Shown: positions 37,843 to 50,659 of the stretch, piece by piece
Numbering within the stretch: the stretch's first letter is position 1
How the letters are laid out: each line of letters begins with the position of its first letter
Origin: Pempheris klunzingeri
Taxonomy: Eukaryota > Chordata > Actinopteri > Acropomatiformes > Pempheridae
NCBI RefSeq assembly: GCF_042242105.1
Contig: NC_092020.1
Location: forward strand, 13,891,288-13,955,287
Direction of reading: 5' to 3'
Length of the DNA stretch: 64,000 nt
Program-made: the position numbers and the translations under genes
Notes under the pieces: model-generated
Told to the model about the DNA's origin: nothing
The model's input: only the letters and a program-made list of their open reading frames with translations
The model's database searches: none

Positions 37843-39829
37843 CCAGAGAGACGCTTACAGAGGTGACACTGCTGTGTGGCCACACCCCCGACACCTGCAG
37901 GGCAGGACTAACAGATCAAAACTTCATGCTTCAAGAAATGAACAGCGGCACATCCACAGCAACTATCCAATTTGCAAATGGCACTGTTTCCACAGATGTT
38001 AATGGTAACGAAAGGTAAATTATTATTCAGCATATACTCATCTTATGCTTCAGGAAAATAAACACAAAATGTCATGGGTTGACATGATGTAAAGAAGTCA
38101 CCAACATCAGCTACGCAGTAAGCTGTAACACGCAGTAACAACATTAAAAAGGAGTGATACTTCACATCCAAATTGGGCTGAAAATGCAACAACACTCACA
38201 TTCACTCACAATGAGACAAATACGGGGTTAGTGTTTCACCAAGAAAGGACCTTGCAGTGCATCAGTGTGTGTGACACCCTGCTCTCAGTATGTAATTGCA
38301 CTGGATCGTATATTCTGTCTCTGTCTTACTTTAAAACACAAAATCAGATCAGTGACACAGCCACACAAATGTGCCGTACTCCTCTCATCTCTCATTGCCT
38401 TCTATGAGCCCAGGTCGTGCTGAGCCTGTGCTGGTGAGGAGGGGGCACTGTTCACTATACTGTGGTTGCAACCAAGAACCAGAATTCATCAGCGTAAGGA
38501 GAGAGAGAGACAAGAAGACTGACAGATTTACAGTCCCTCTATTTGGAAGCCTTCAGTGCCACAGAAGAAGCACCCATAATACACCATGTAAGTAGATATG
38601 CATGACATCCCTATAGCTCCCACAGACCATGTCAGGGCCAGAGCAAATGAACTGTGACACAGATCCTAGCTGTGTCATCCACGGAGCATCACGCCATATG
38701 GCAATGTGCTTATTAGGCCAAGAAATCTGCTTTCAGCACAGAGGAGAGACATTATCCAGTTTCACATCCTGCTTTCATTTCTTTGTTTGCACTTTTGCAA
38801 ACAACATTGACTAAGTGGTTTGCTCTTTCTTTGTACATACTTGTAAAGTGTGTATTAGTTAAAGACAAAAAGACAAAAGTAGCTTTTTCTTCAAGGTTAC
38901 CAACAGTACAATACTGTAGCATTCAGCACACAGACAGAAAATCCCATACAGAAGAGCTATCTATGTATGTCTGTCTATGCAAAGTAAATGTGTGTATGTA
39001 TTAATACTGTCCTCAGATTTGCTGCCTAGTACTTACTGTATTCAACTGTGAGAACAGTAAAGCATTTTAAATACATCAAATTAATTAAAAGCAACATCAT
39101 ATAACACTTCCCAAAATTCGCTGTGTCTGCCCACATAAACACATTCTTATAAACTGAGAGTAAAAGATGTTTAATATGGCCAGATAGGGTGAAAAAAGAC
39201 TTACTAATTATGCTTAGTCGTGTAAAAATCATGTCATATAACTAATTATATATAACTAATTTTCTACTGATATTATTCCACTTAGTGTAATATAGTGTAT
39301 GTTCTGGTGCAAAATTGTTACAAGTGTAATTATTTGCAGTTTTTGTTTGGAAAAATAGACTATGAACTGTACATTCATGGAAATTCATGCTCTTTTTTCC
39401 AGGTGATACAATAGTTTTGTATGTGCACACCACTTTTAACCTCTCCAGCATCTGTACTACCTTCTAAAAATGTATGTGCAATCCTGTATTGTAAGTGATT
39501 ACTGATACAGCAAACTGATAAATCACCAAACCAAGAGTAGGAGCTAATTCACACTCGCCACAGCAGCCAAGTGAATGATTCTTTCCTCCCTGCATATTGT
39601 GCACCCAAAATGATTGAATAGAATGTACCTTATGATCCTCTTCATTTGTGTGTCTTCTCAGCCTCTTAGCAATCACTGTACCCATAATTTAACTAACAAA
39701 AATGGGAGCAAATGGGACCTCCGCACCTCATCAGCAAGAACCAACAGTGTGCACACAGCCAGCCTCTATCCGTTCAGGACCGAACAAATGATGACGCTTC
39801 TTCGTGGACGAAGCAAAGAGTCTAGTTGA
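37843..39829 (+). CDS. hrh2: Candidate HRH2 C-terminal tail exons 2-4
   Basis: Three downstream segments join the receptor in phase if it is spliced after 37660. Exon 2 is 37843-38004 (TCCTCAG before it, GTAACG after it, phase 1 to 1) and encodes a run with RETLTEVTLLCGHTPDTCRA and FMLQEMNSGTSTATIQF. Exon 3 is 38414-38493 (CCCAG before, GTAAGG after, phase 1 to 0) and reads RAEPVLVRRGHCSLYCGCN. Exon 4 is 39662-39829 (TTCTCAG before) and reads LTNKNGSKWDLRTSSARTNS to a TGA. The joined protein would be 471 residues. Exon 2 could instead end at 38014 or at a TAA at 38016-38018. The segments were found by eye and I do not recognise their sequence from a database, so this is a prediction. Confidence 0.5.
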
Positions 39830-40338
39830 CTGACAAAATCCTTCCACTACATCCAGCCATCACATGGGACAACATGTGGCCCTGATATGCTCTTGAACTA
39901 ACTGTGGAGAGTGTTGAAGCCCTAGAGGACTAAATGAGAAGAGCCGATTAATTTGTTATTAGTTCTTTTATGCTGACTCAAGAGTGCTCTCCAGTGGAAA
40001 CACGGAGAATCACATATTTAACCTGGACAAAGTAAAAGGAACTTAATGTTTCACAAAATCAGGGAACGAAGGAGAGAAATTGATAAAACAGACTTTTTTA
40101 CACTTATCGTTTGATTTAGAAAACATTGAAATGTGTTACATTTGAATGTGTAACATGTAAATTAATGTTATGTGTATATTTTGAGGAATTCCTCCAGATT
40201 TTGTCTTTACTGTTGCTCATTCAGTGGCATAAAGCTGGAAAATGTATCTATTGTATCATAATGTAAAAGTAACTGAGGACTGAAAAATAATGGCATGTAC
40301 TGTTCCTCCAAAATAGAAAATTACAACCATGCTGCGCC

Positions 40339-40360
40339 AATAAAGAGTAGCTTGAATAAA
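40339..40360 (+). terminator. Two polyadenylation signals downstream of HRH2
   Basis: AATAAA occurs at 40339-40344 and at 40355-40360. They lie about 510 bases after the candidate final HRH2 exon and would give it a 3' untranslated region of normal size. Confidence 0.45.
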
Positions 40361-42224
40361 GAATAGAATATATACTACCATTTTGGAGGCGATACAGATG
40401 GGCTGTAGTCAAGTATGGATTGGGATTATCATGTGGGATGATACGGAAAACACTGTATGGAAACAATTCATCACAGCTGTCAGCACACATCCCCTCAAAC
40501 TATTGCCACATTAACACTTAACCTTCTCCATACTTCAAGCTATTTCCTTTGAGGGCTGACACAAGTGTACATAATATCCATCTGCATGTCAGATACCAGC
40601 TGGAAACAAATGATGGAGGGGATTTTACAACCCATTCAACCATATGGAAACACTCATTTGGCATTTATAGCAATCTGAATCGTCATTTTTTTCAATTCAG
40701 CTCCACAGATTTTGTTTTTTCTGTTATTCATTTGGGGAACATTAGCTGAGCTTTACTAAAGGAACTTCCTGCTCCACCCTCATTCACACCAACATCCATA
40801 TCTGTTGACTGATGAGTAACTCTACCGGAGGTTTAGGGATAAGTTCTGAATTTAATAGTCTATCAATCTGTCAATCAATAGTCACATGTCATATGTATTT
40901 ATATACAAATATAAATAACAAAATACACAGTCCTCATTCAGTCATGCACTTTAACGCCTTCCTGCGAAGATGTATTTTTGGGAGCACTCAAAGGATTAGA
41001 GGAGTTACTCCCAAAAAATACATAGTAAATAAATGTAAACCACCATTAACATTAAAGCTTAGCAAAACAACTGCACCAAATCCAAACTCATATAAGGAGG
41101 AAGCTCCATAGTGGAGAGAGTAGTGTTGGAATTAGGAGTCAGCAGTGTAAAAAAACTCCTTAGTCCTCTCATATGAATGTGACTGGATGTTACTAGTTAG
41201 CTGGTAGTTGAGATGAAGCATCAATAAGCCAGTGATACTGAGCATGAATGAAACAGCTGAAGCCAAACTGTGCTGAGTGTTTTGCCTAAACGAGTGAGTG
41301 GACGTGCTCAGTCGGCCAATAAAGACCCCGGTGCACTGTGTTTGAAAATGTAGAAATTATTATTCCATCATGTTCTATCACTATCAGCAACTACACACAC
41401 ACACACACACACACAATACATAACACACATCCTCATATGACCAGACAACAAATAGTAGCATAGTTCTCAAACACAGTTTTCAGTTTGTGATCACTCTACT
41501 TATTCATTACCCACATCAGAAACATGACATCATGTCCTTTTTGGGGCTGCACATGGGGCAATTTAGTTTATCAGAAGGGTAATGTTACCATATCTTTAGC
41601 CTGATAGTTTGTAGCTTTATTGCCGGTGTTGGGAAAAATAACAGAGCATATCCCTCCAATGTGGCCCAGCAAAAAGACATTGTTCATGAAAACACAGAGA
41701 AGAATTTCATACTTAATAAACTGTAACTTTGACAGCTACCCAGCTGACTTGACTTTGGCCATGCAGACTGCAGAAGCTTTTCATCAGTCTTGGCTGAACG
41801 TTAGAATACATTTTTGCACTGAAGTGGGAAAGGATTTTGGCCCCCCCATTTCTTACAGAGGAGCGCTAGACAGGACCACAGTGAACAACTCTTTCCATAA
41901 ACTTTGCCATTTAAACTATAAATTATTAGCATGATAACAAACTATACCAAATCCAAATGTATAATTTAAGCTTTAAAAAGGCTTTGAAAACAATCTGACT
42001 CACACTGTGATGAAAATGACAAGCAGATGCAGTTTTTTCATGGCTGAAAACCAGGATAGTTAATAGGCTGGTTTTATCTGTAGTCTCTTCTCTCTAACTG
42101 AAAGACATTCATTATGCTTTCATGTCTTTGAGTCGATCTGTTCCTACATGAACATCGTACATCCTTTGGGAGTTATGGTCACTTGCCACCCATTTGGATC
42201 CCTCTCTCTTTTTCAGAGTGACCA

Positions 42225-42275
42225 CTGACAGCTCAAACTACATGAAAACCATTCATCATTGCTTCTTTAACATCA
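42225..42275. promoter_or_regulatory. Noncoding element, copy 1 of a related pair
   Basis: The core at 42239-42270 (TACATGAAAACCATTCATCA then TTGCTTCTTTAA) recurs at 45649-45680 with three substitutions. Both copies follow a CT-rich strip and a GACAGCT motif. Confidence 0.5.
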
Positions 42276-43129
42276 TATTAATGTGGGGTAAAACAGAAAA
42301 TATAGACTCTTTCTGTCACTCTGACACACAGATCCACACACACACAGCGCACACATCCGACAAGCTCTGTATAAGCTATCAATCATAGATATTGTCATTA
42401 TTCAACTGTGTCATGGACAAGCTCCTCTCTCTCTCTCTCTCTCTCCATCTCTTTTGTCTCCTCTTCTCTCTCTTTCTCTCTCTCCCTCTCTCTCTCTGTC
42501 ACACACATAGACAGACGAGAGAATCATGAATCATAAATCTTATGAATGCCATCTAAAGACTGCTCAGCGCTATGAGAAAGAGAGATGATTGATAGATCTG
42601 AGTGACTGTGGCGAAAGCAAAGAAGATGGACAGAAGGTTGTAACCAGCAACACCGACGTCTGAAACTGCAGTTCAAGGGTCAAACACATCGGAGGAGGCA
42701 CAATATGGCCAAGAAGGAAGGAGAAAACGGGGGGGAAGAGGGGAGGGAGTAAATGGTTGAAGGGGAAGGGAGAGAGGAGGGAGAGAGAAGGGAGGAGGAG
42801 GGTGTGGGGGGATGCTGCCACAGTGAGGCTAAAGCCATAACTCATCTTTTATTAAAAATAATGAAAAAAACTTAATGAGTTAATAATATCATGGAGAAAG
42901 AGATAGGGAGTGAGACAGAGATGGAGGAAGGGACAGGAGGAAGGAGGAAAGAGAGGAAAAGAAGAAAGGAAAATGAGAGAGAAAACAGAAGAGGCAGAAA
43001 ACAGAACAAGGTCAATGTGTGTCTCTTTTCACCCTTTGGTCATTTATTCCTGTTTTCAAAGTTCACGCAAGAACCATTACAGCGGCAGGGAAAATCATAG
43101 CGATCTCCGTCTTTCTGCCGACATAAATC

Positions 43130-43345
43130 CCAAAGCGTGCTTGGTAATTAAAGGTACTTAACAACCAATTAACAGTGATGAGCTAAATTAGCAGGATATT
43201 GTCTCCTTTGACTAGGCTACTGCATTATCAGTGTATTGAAACAGCAATGAACAAACCTCAGTGGCCCGTGTTTGCATGTAGGCAAATGACGGATTAATTA
43301 CTATTAAAACATCAGCATCTTAATGAGCTTGGAAACAATTAGAGA
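43130..43345. promoter_or_regulatory. Candidate conserved noncoding element
   Basis: A block without simple repeats, with several homeodomain-type cores (GGTAATTAAAGG, CCAATTAACAG, GGATTAATTACT, AACAATTAGAG). No coding frame. Conservation is inferred from its look and setting, not measured. Confidence 0.35.
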
Positions 43346-43699
43346 GGTCGTTAGCATGTGGAGAACGGCTGTGAACAGGAGATGGGGGGAGTGAGCACAA
43401 AACAAGAGAGAAATCTTCATTGGGAAGCAATACTGATTAAATGGACGTACGGTCGCACTCATCGCCCAATATCCATGGACCTATTAAATACATGACATCA
43501 CCATTTGTCTTTTCTACCATTGAGCTACTTTTCTCCTGCCATCATCTTCCCCCTTTTTCACTGGCTTCCCCAACTCTCTGCCTTCGTTTCGCCTCTCATA
43601 AAAAGCCTTTTTCTTGCTCTTCCATTCCCTTCTCCACTTTCTGCTTTTTCACTCCCATTTCTTCCTTCCCTCCTTCATGCTTGGGGGGCACAGTCCTGT

Positions 43700-44000
43700 G
43701 AAGGAATTTAATATGCAACTTTTATATGAGAAACCAATCGCATACGTCTGGGTCTATTGGGCTCGCAATCTATCGGCCCGGACGGCTAATGCAATAGAGA
43801 AAGCTGGGGCTATTTATCACACAGGGAGCTATCTTTTCCTCTCTCTCTCCCACTCTGCCCTCGCTCTCTCTGTCTTTATTCAAGCCCAGATTCCTGGCTG
43901 CCACTAAATCAGGCCAACTATGAGCTATGGCTGCCCAGAGGGCATCTCCTTCTTTATAGGGGGATTTGGATTTTGTATCTACTGGTTCCTCAGTGGTCGT
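43700..44000. promoter_or_regulatory. Candidate conserved noncoding element
   Basis: A block of balanced base composition with several CpGs (ATCTATCGGCCCGGACGGCT) set between CT-rich strips. No coding frame is convincing. It may be an enhancer of the nearby TLX gene. Confidence 0.33.
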
Positions 44001-44389
44001 TGAGACTGTACTAACGGAAGCTATAAACATTCAACAAACAAAGGCAACAACTTAAATGTCCCTCCATCCCAACTGTAATGATCATGAACGTGTAGAGATA
44101 TATGGAAGGAGGAGGGTACATAAACCTGATGAATAAGATATCATGGCATTTACAGTGATGCTGCAGAGATTTGTTTCTGTGCGTGTCTTCAGATAGAGAG
44201 GCAGAAACACATATGAAGACTACGCCCGCATGGACACGGGTATACATGCTATACTGTTATAGTGAGCAAATATGTTATAATTCACATAACAGTATAAACA
44301 TTAGTCGTACTCAGCAGCAGCACCACTTCAAAAGTGTCCTGCTGAACAACAAAAGCCACAGTGCGTGGAGCACGCTGCCCACCTGCAGC

Positions 44390-44560
44390 AATTAAAATGA
44401 CTCAGAAAACCAAATTCATTTCAACAAATTAGCCACATTACCGGCCACTGTGTAATCGCTGATGGCAATTAATAAGAAATTAGTCACAATCAGCCCTATA
44501 TTAACATCTCACCCAGGGGCCGCGGCTGGAAATTAATAACCGGAGATTCATCTCTCTTAC
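44390..44560. promoter_or_regulatory. Candidate conserved noncoding element
   Basis: The block contains GATGGCAATTAATAAGAAAT and GGCTGGAAATTAATAACCGG, that is, repeated AATTAATAA cores, with a CCGCGG site between. It is followed directly by a (CA)n tract. The pattern suits a homeodomain-bound enhancer. This is inference. Confidence 0.38.
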
Positions 44561-44583
44561 TGTCTTTCTGGCTCTCTCACTCT

Positions 44584-44584
<1 letters not shown>

Positions 44585-44636
<52 letters not shown>
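44585..44636. repeat. (AC)n microsatellite
   Basis: About 26 AC units. A complementary (TG)n run lies 144 bases further at 44780-44829. Confidence 0.97.
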
Positions 44637-44639
<3 letters not shown>

Positions 44640-44777
44640 TGCCCACCTATATTGCTCATGAATCTCCTCTAAGACACTGATTTTTTCTGTGTGGATCGTC
44701 TCATATGATCCGCAATCTGCTCGTGTCAGCTAGCCAGCTTCCTCTTTACTGGGGTGTGAAAACCCCCTGAAAGAGTT

Positions 44778-44779
<2 letters not shown>

Positions 44780-44829
<50 letters not shown>
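44780..44829. repeat. (GT)n microsatellite
   Basis: About 25 units. With 44585-44636 it forms an inverted CA/TG pair that could fold in single strands. Confidence 0.97.
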
Positions 44830-44831
<2 letters not shown>

Positions 44832-45636
44832 CTTCTCACCAGAAGCTGTACTGTCAACACATGTGCTATGAACAGTTCATGGGCATGTGGACATACAGTA
44901 TATATATATAGAGAGAGATATATACCATACACTGTATATCTGTGTGGTGTGTACTGTATGTGTATATGTGTGTGTGTGAGAAAGGTGCTACACAAATGGG
45001 GAGGGGGCATAGGTGGAGACTGGGCCCGCCTCTAGGGGTCCTCACACCAATCAGCACAGCGCACCAAGAATCAATTAACACCAGTGGGAGGGGGCAGAGG
45101 GTAAGGCATCACACACACTTAAACACACACACACTGTACACACGCACACTGCCCACACACATGGTACTGTCTGAGGAGATATCCATCAGATCGCACATTG
45201 CGCGATATGCCAATGTGTGTGTGCGTCTATCTGTGTGTGTCTTTGAACGTGTGTGTCCCCATCCCAGTGTGCCCCGGTCTCTCATGGTGTGAGGTTGGGG
45301 AACAGATTGGGGGTCAGCAGGGGGGTCAGGCCAGGGTCACCCCCATCTGAGCCGTGTGTGTGTGTGTGTGTGTGTCAGTTCTACATGTGTGTGTAGCACA
45401 GCCTGACCACCACTTCCAGGGCTCACTGGCAGGCAGAAGTGAATAAGATGGATGATGTTGATTCATACTACGAATTCATTGCTCCCCCTGAATCCATAGA
45501 GAATAAATACATCCACAGAAATTATGAAGCAAGGGACCAAAATGAGCATCTCACATTTTATATTCCTTTTTCACTTTTTCTCTCTATGTCTCTCTCTCTC
45601 TTTTTCTCTCTCTCTTTGTCTCTCTCTGATGTGGGG

Positions 45637-45690
45637 ACAGCTGCCAGGTACATGAAAGCCATTCATCATTGCATCTTTACCATAAAATTA
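45637..45690. promoter_or_regulatory. Noncoding element, copy 2 of a related pair
   Basis: The core at 45649-45680 (TACATGAAAGCCATTCATCA then TTGCATCTTTAC) matches the copy at 42239-42270 at 29 of 32 positions, in the same orientation. Confidence 0.5.
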
Positions 45691-46297
45691 TTGACAGAGA
45701 GGAGTGCGAGGAGCTTTATTGGCAACATTTTACAAGGTTGGACAAAGAGAAAAGTCAGCAGGAAGGTGAAAACTTGGATTGAAGAATAAGAAAAGGCACC
45801 CAAGGACGATTTTTAGGATAGTGTGGCTGCTTAGCTACGGAGGAGAGCAGAGAAGAGAGACCAAGAAAGCAAGACAAGACATTTCCGCTGCAACAGACAA
45901 AACAGAACGGCCAAATAAAGTGATCAAAGAGTGTCTACCATTTGCCCATGAACGTTCCACTGCGAAACCCCACCTCTTTCCTCTTCCTCTCTCTCTCTCT
46001 CTACACATTGCCGTCTCCATCTGTTAGCCCGTTGCACTCGTCCGTCCACTACCCCCCCTCCCTCGTTTCCTCTCCTCCTCTGCTCCTCTCTGGCCTTCCT
46101 ACCCTGAGGGAGGTAAGGTGATCTCCCTGTGCTGGTGTAAGTGACTGGTATTAGTCTCCTTCTCTGTCTGTCTGTTTGATCCCGGCACTAATGACTCCAC
46201 AGGGACTGGGGTCTGATAATGGGAAATCAATATAGAGAATAGCGCTCTGGAGTGGCCTCACTTAGCTCTCGCTCTTTCACGCCTCACAGCAAAGTGC

Positions 46298-46333
<36 letters not shown>

Positions 46334-48369
46334 AGGGGCGTAGTGCAGTGCAAGCATGTGTATCAAGGAAATCTGTGTAAGTGAGCAGACTTTAAATATA
46401 GGCCCCCTGGTGCATATAAGTGCACAAAATATTCTTTAGTTTCATGTTTTTCCAATCAAATGACGGATTATTTGCACTTCTTTGGGCTGAAAAAAATTCT
46501 GCAATAAATGCAGACATTCTGGGGTCATCCGGCACTAATATGCATGTGTGGCTGTGTATATCTGAGCGTGTGTGTCTAATCGGTCACACTCCTGCGCCTG
46601 GGGCCAGACAGGTGGGGCTGGTGGCATGAGGCTGGTGCCCCCCCTCCACCCTGAGGGGCCAGAAGGCCCAGCAAAGCAGGGGGCTGGAGTAGCTCCCTCT
46701 GCCAGGCACCAGAGCACTATGGCTGGTGGCAGCTGGTCCTCTGTCCCTCCCTCCCCTCCTCCCCTGCATCAGCGCCCCGCGGGCAGGCAACAGGAGGGGT
46801 GAGGAGGTCAAGAGGCAGGAGAGAATGGGTGGAACGGCAGCGACATTCAGGATAATCGGCTTTTATGAAGCAGAGAGGACACAGACAGAGAGAGACGGGA
46901 AACACGGCTCTGACACAATGCAACTGACTACAAGCAGTAATGAATTAACACATTAGCGCCACGACCAGGGGCGTTCAGGAGCACTCAGCTGCTCTTAAAC
47001 ACAAATCCACACTGGCACACCCTCTCTCACACACACATAAATCAGTCATAAGTCATTAAAGCAATAGCAAACACACTCGCTTATTAATTACATCAGTCAT
47101 TTTGTGAATGGCAGATCCCTGTGAAAGCCAGTGACTATAATCAGGGACAAAAAATGTCTCTTACTTTTATTTGGCACTAGATAAGACAGAGATTAACTCT
47201 TAAAAGTACAACCAAGACGAGACAATGCCATGGGAATCCTCTTATCCAAACTCAAGCCATGTGTTCAATTATCATCAGCCCCAAATGATCCCCATTAATG
47301 CTTTAACTCTTTCTCTCACATCTCAATCTTAGCCATCCATCCATCCATCCTGTCTTTGCTCTCCGCTCTCCGTCCATCCCTATAATTCACGTCTGTGCGG
47401 TTACTTACTTCCCTTTCTCACTCTCTTCCTCTCCATCCTCCTCTCCCTCCCTCCCCGACTTTTAACCAGCGTGAAGAGGCAGCCATGCATTCAACCATCA
47501 GACAGGCTAACATGGTCCGCCCTCACACACGCACACACAGAGTCAAAGCATATTTTTCCTCAAGTGTAACGAGAATGCAATGTTCATTGAAACAAATATC
47601 TACTATATCAGGACATCTTTATGTGGTTAAATGTGCATCCTGATACTTGCAGAGAAAAAAGCTTACATGACTGATTTGTATACAAGAAAATCACACTGAA
47701 AATCCCTCTATTGGTTGCCGTTCTCCAAGTGAAGAGTATATCAAATAATCCACCACAACATTTTCATAATCAGCTGCTGCAACATTTTAAAAGCAACATT
47801 TTTGCTGGCATGACTTATCTGTCCTCAAATAAAGAGAACCTTTTGGGATGACAGCTTTCATATGTGGTAATTAAAATCCTTTCATATCTACAAAGCAATA
47901 TATTTGACATTTACGGTGACATTTTACATGGTTTATCTGCTTTTTAAGTGCCTGGCAGATAAATTGTGTCTACACAGTGCACAGAGCAATGGTCCAGTGA
48001 CAGCCAGGGGATGATGATGGCCCTGACCTGGTCCCTGATGGGGGATCCCATTCCTCTCTTCTCATCCAACAATCCCACTGAGCATGTCAATATGAAACAC
48101 AATCCCGCCCCCCCCCCCTCCCCACACTGGGGCCATGCTAGGCTCCCCCTCAGTTATAGACAAGACAAGCTTATATTGACAGGGTGAGTCCGTAAACCGC
48201 TGCATCTGTGTGTGCTTGTGTGACAAGGTGTGACAAGATGCACGGCGTGCTATGGAGAAAAGTGTAAATTAGACCAAATCAAGTCAACAAACACTAAAAC
48301 ACATTTTCACTATATTGCACTCAATGTGAGCGTGATTTGCTACAAGGCTTTTGTTGTATGTGGGTTGAA

Positions 48370-48960
48370 GGAAAGCGGGCCGTAAAGCTTTGTTTACCAA
48401 ACTTTAAAAAATCCACAGCCTTGTAAATGTTGTCAGATGGCCGATGCCAGTGTCTTTCAGCTTAATACTACCTATATTAAATAGTTTAAATATTTCATAA
48501 GGGCGGTTTTTAGAGCGAGGGAGGGGAAATCGTTATCTGCGGTAAAGTTTCATTAACTGGTCCCCATTTCGCTGCGAGGCAAACTCATCTCCTCTTATTG
48601 TAATAAAACAATCTCTCTCTCTCTCTGGGTGCCGCTATCCACTCAACTCTCTCCACCGCCTCTCTCCTTCTCTTTTACATCATAATAATACACTACATCC
48701 CCTTTAAATGCACTATTACTTACCGCTGCCTTTTCATATTGTAACATCACGGGCACTTTAGCGACAATATAAAAGCGTGTCATTCATTATTCAGAAGCAG
48801 CCGGCCTCGTCCCCCTTTTAAAAAGTCAGGCGCGCTGCTGAAATTGATAACGGCGCAGAGACGCGCAATAAAAACGCAGCCCCCGGGTACCGAGCTGCAG
48901 CCCAGACCCCCGATTATGCAGATCAAGTGGTAATTTCTCAAACAAATCGCACTCTTTCAC
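48370..48960. promoter_or_regulatory. Candidate regulatory block, CpG-containing
   Basis: This stretch 3-3.6 kb before the TLX start has unusual CpG density for the window (GGCGCGCTGCTG, GATAACGGCGCAGAGACGCG) mixed with AT-rich cores (TTGTAATAAAACAAT). No exon is evident. It may be an enhancer or an alternative upstream promoter. Confidence 0.35.
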
Positions 48961-49146
48961 TCTTTTGTTGTCGTTTCTTTTTGGACTTTTGGAATCAGGG
49001 TGTCAGCATTTATATTGCCAGTGGGGGGGGAAACGAGGATTGATGTGCGTCTTAATTGTTGGTGCGGGCTGTAGGCTCCTCAGAAACACTTTCTAAATAT
49101 TTTGGCCTAAACGAAATCACCTCAAGGCTGCTGTTTAAAAGGGGGG

Positions 49147-49147
<1 letters not shown>

Positions 49148-49241
<94 letters not shown>
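49148..49241. repeat. (GT)n microsatellite, long
   Basis: About 46 uninterrupted GT units. Confidence 0.97.
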
Positions 49242-49242
<1 letters not shown>

Positions 49243-50643
49243 AAATTGACTCTTGGTGTCAATTATTTTTTGCCTTTTCTGCTGTAATCATGATGCAATG
49301 AAATGATCCGACATGTCCACGTCCAGAACATCAATAAATTCATAAAGGCTGGAAGGAGGCGGGCTGGGGCTTCTCCTGGTGTGTTTTGGATAACCGGTGT
49401 CACGGTGGTATCCCGACAGGTCAGAGCTAATGTGTCATAATCACTCATAATCATTGGATTACACCGGATTACCAACACCCAACATCTGCAACCAGTGGGA
49501 CCCCGTCTGCTCCGTACAGGCTGGAGCTAGGGGACTGCCTTCACTCTGTGGAGGATTCAGGATAAACGCAATAATTATTAACTTTCATAAAGCACTTGTA
49601 GCCCAAGCGTCCGTTTCACTGTAAGTGGCAATGTTATAAAGCAATTAAATTCATTTTAATGTGCGATAGATGCACAATCTTCGCCATAATTACTGGCGGG
49701 GAATTGTTTTTGCAAATGTCATCAAGAGAAACATGAAAATGTCCACAAAGATGACAGCTATAACAGACCAATTCTCCCCCATCAAAAGCCACCGGTGAGC
49801 TCACATATGGCAGGGTGGACCGGCCAACACTCAGAGTCTGTCCATATTGCCAAACAAACACCTCGGGCCTTGTCCAATCTCATATTGCTTCATAAGACTT
49901 TATTGTGAAGGGCGAGATGCGGATCCTTTTTAAAATATACATTAGCCACTATCTTTGCATTTCTGTTTGATTCTGTGGTGTATAAGCTCACAAATTACAT
50001 TTTAACCGATTATATTTTATTCTATTATATGGATTATTTTATGCAGTTTAACACAGACTAGCAGATAAAGAATTTTCTTAAATAATGGATTGTGATGACA
50101 AAAACACTAATGGACTGAAAGGACATAAAATTTAGCAGAGAATAACCCAAATACTAAAACTGAATTATTAACAAAGCTCAGACATTAAACTACATGCCTG
50201 CAAAATAATGATTAATGGACATGTTAAATAGATCTTTTAAAAGCCTACAAATACACGCCCCATTGTCAGTAAATGAATATGTTGGGCATTAGTTGGTTAA
50301 AGTACTGTAACGTGATAGCTTAAAAAGCCACCTGCCGCATCCAAACCCGATGCGCATTTGTCTGTCCCTGAGACAAGTTAGTGAAAATGTGATTATCCGG
50401 TCACTTTGGGCGCCTGTTACATTGAATCTGAGCGGTTAGCAGCTTCTAGAGCCCGGATACTTTATCTGAAGTAGCCCATGGCCTTCCCTTGTCAGGTCAT
50501 TTAATGTGACACTGGCTACCAGGAACAAATAAAGCCACGGACTGCTTTGCCATGCTCAATGGGTGCTGGGGATTCACTGCCAATGTTCAATTAGGATGTC
50601 TTCTTATTTAAAAACCAAAAAAAAGGGACGTGGTGGGTTTCAT

Positions 50644-50659
50644 GTGCGTAATTACGCAC
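50644..50659. promoter_or_regulatory. Perfect 16-bp palindrome with TAATTA centre
   Basis: GTGCGTAATTACGCAC is an exact palindrome 1.36 kb before the TLX start codon. The central TAATTA is a homeodomain core and would allow two proteins to bind symmetrically. No factor can be named. Confidence 0.45.

Noticed and set aside
38494..38595. Extension of HRH2 candidate exon 3 to the TAG at 38593-38595
   Set aside because: A donor-like CCAT/GTAAGT is present, but joining it to the 39662 exon gives an immediate stop, whereas the donor after 38493 keeps the frame open. It is kept only as an alternative ending.
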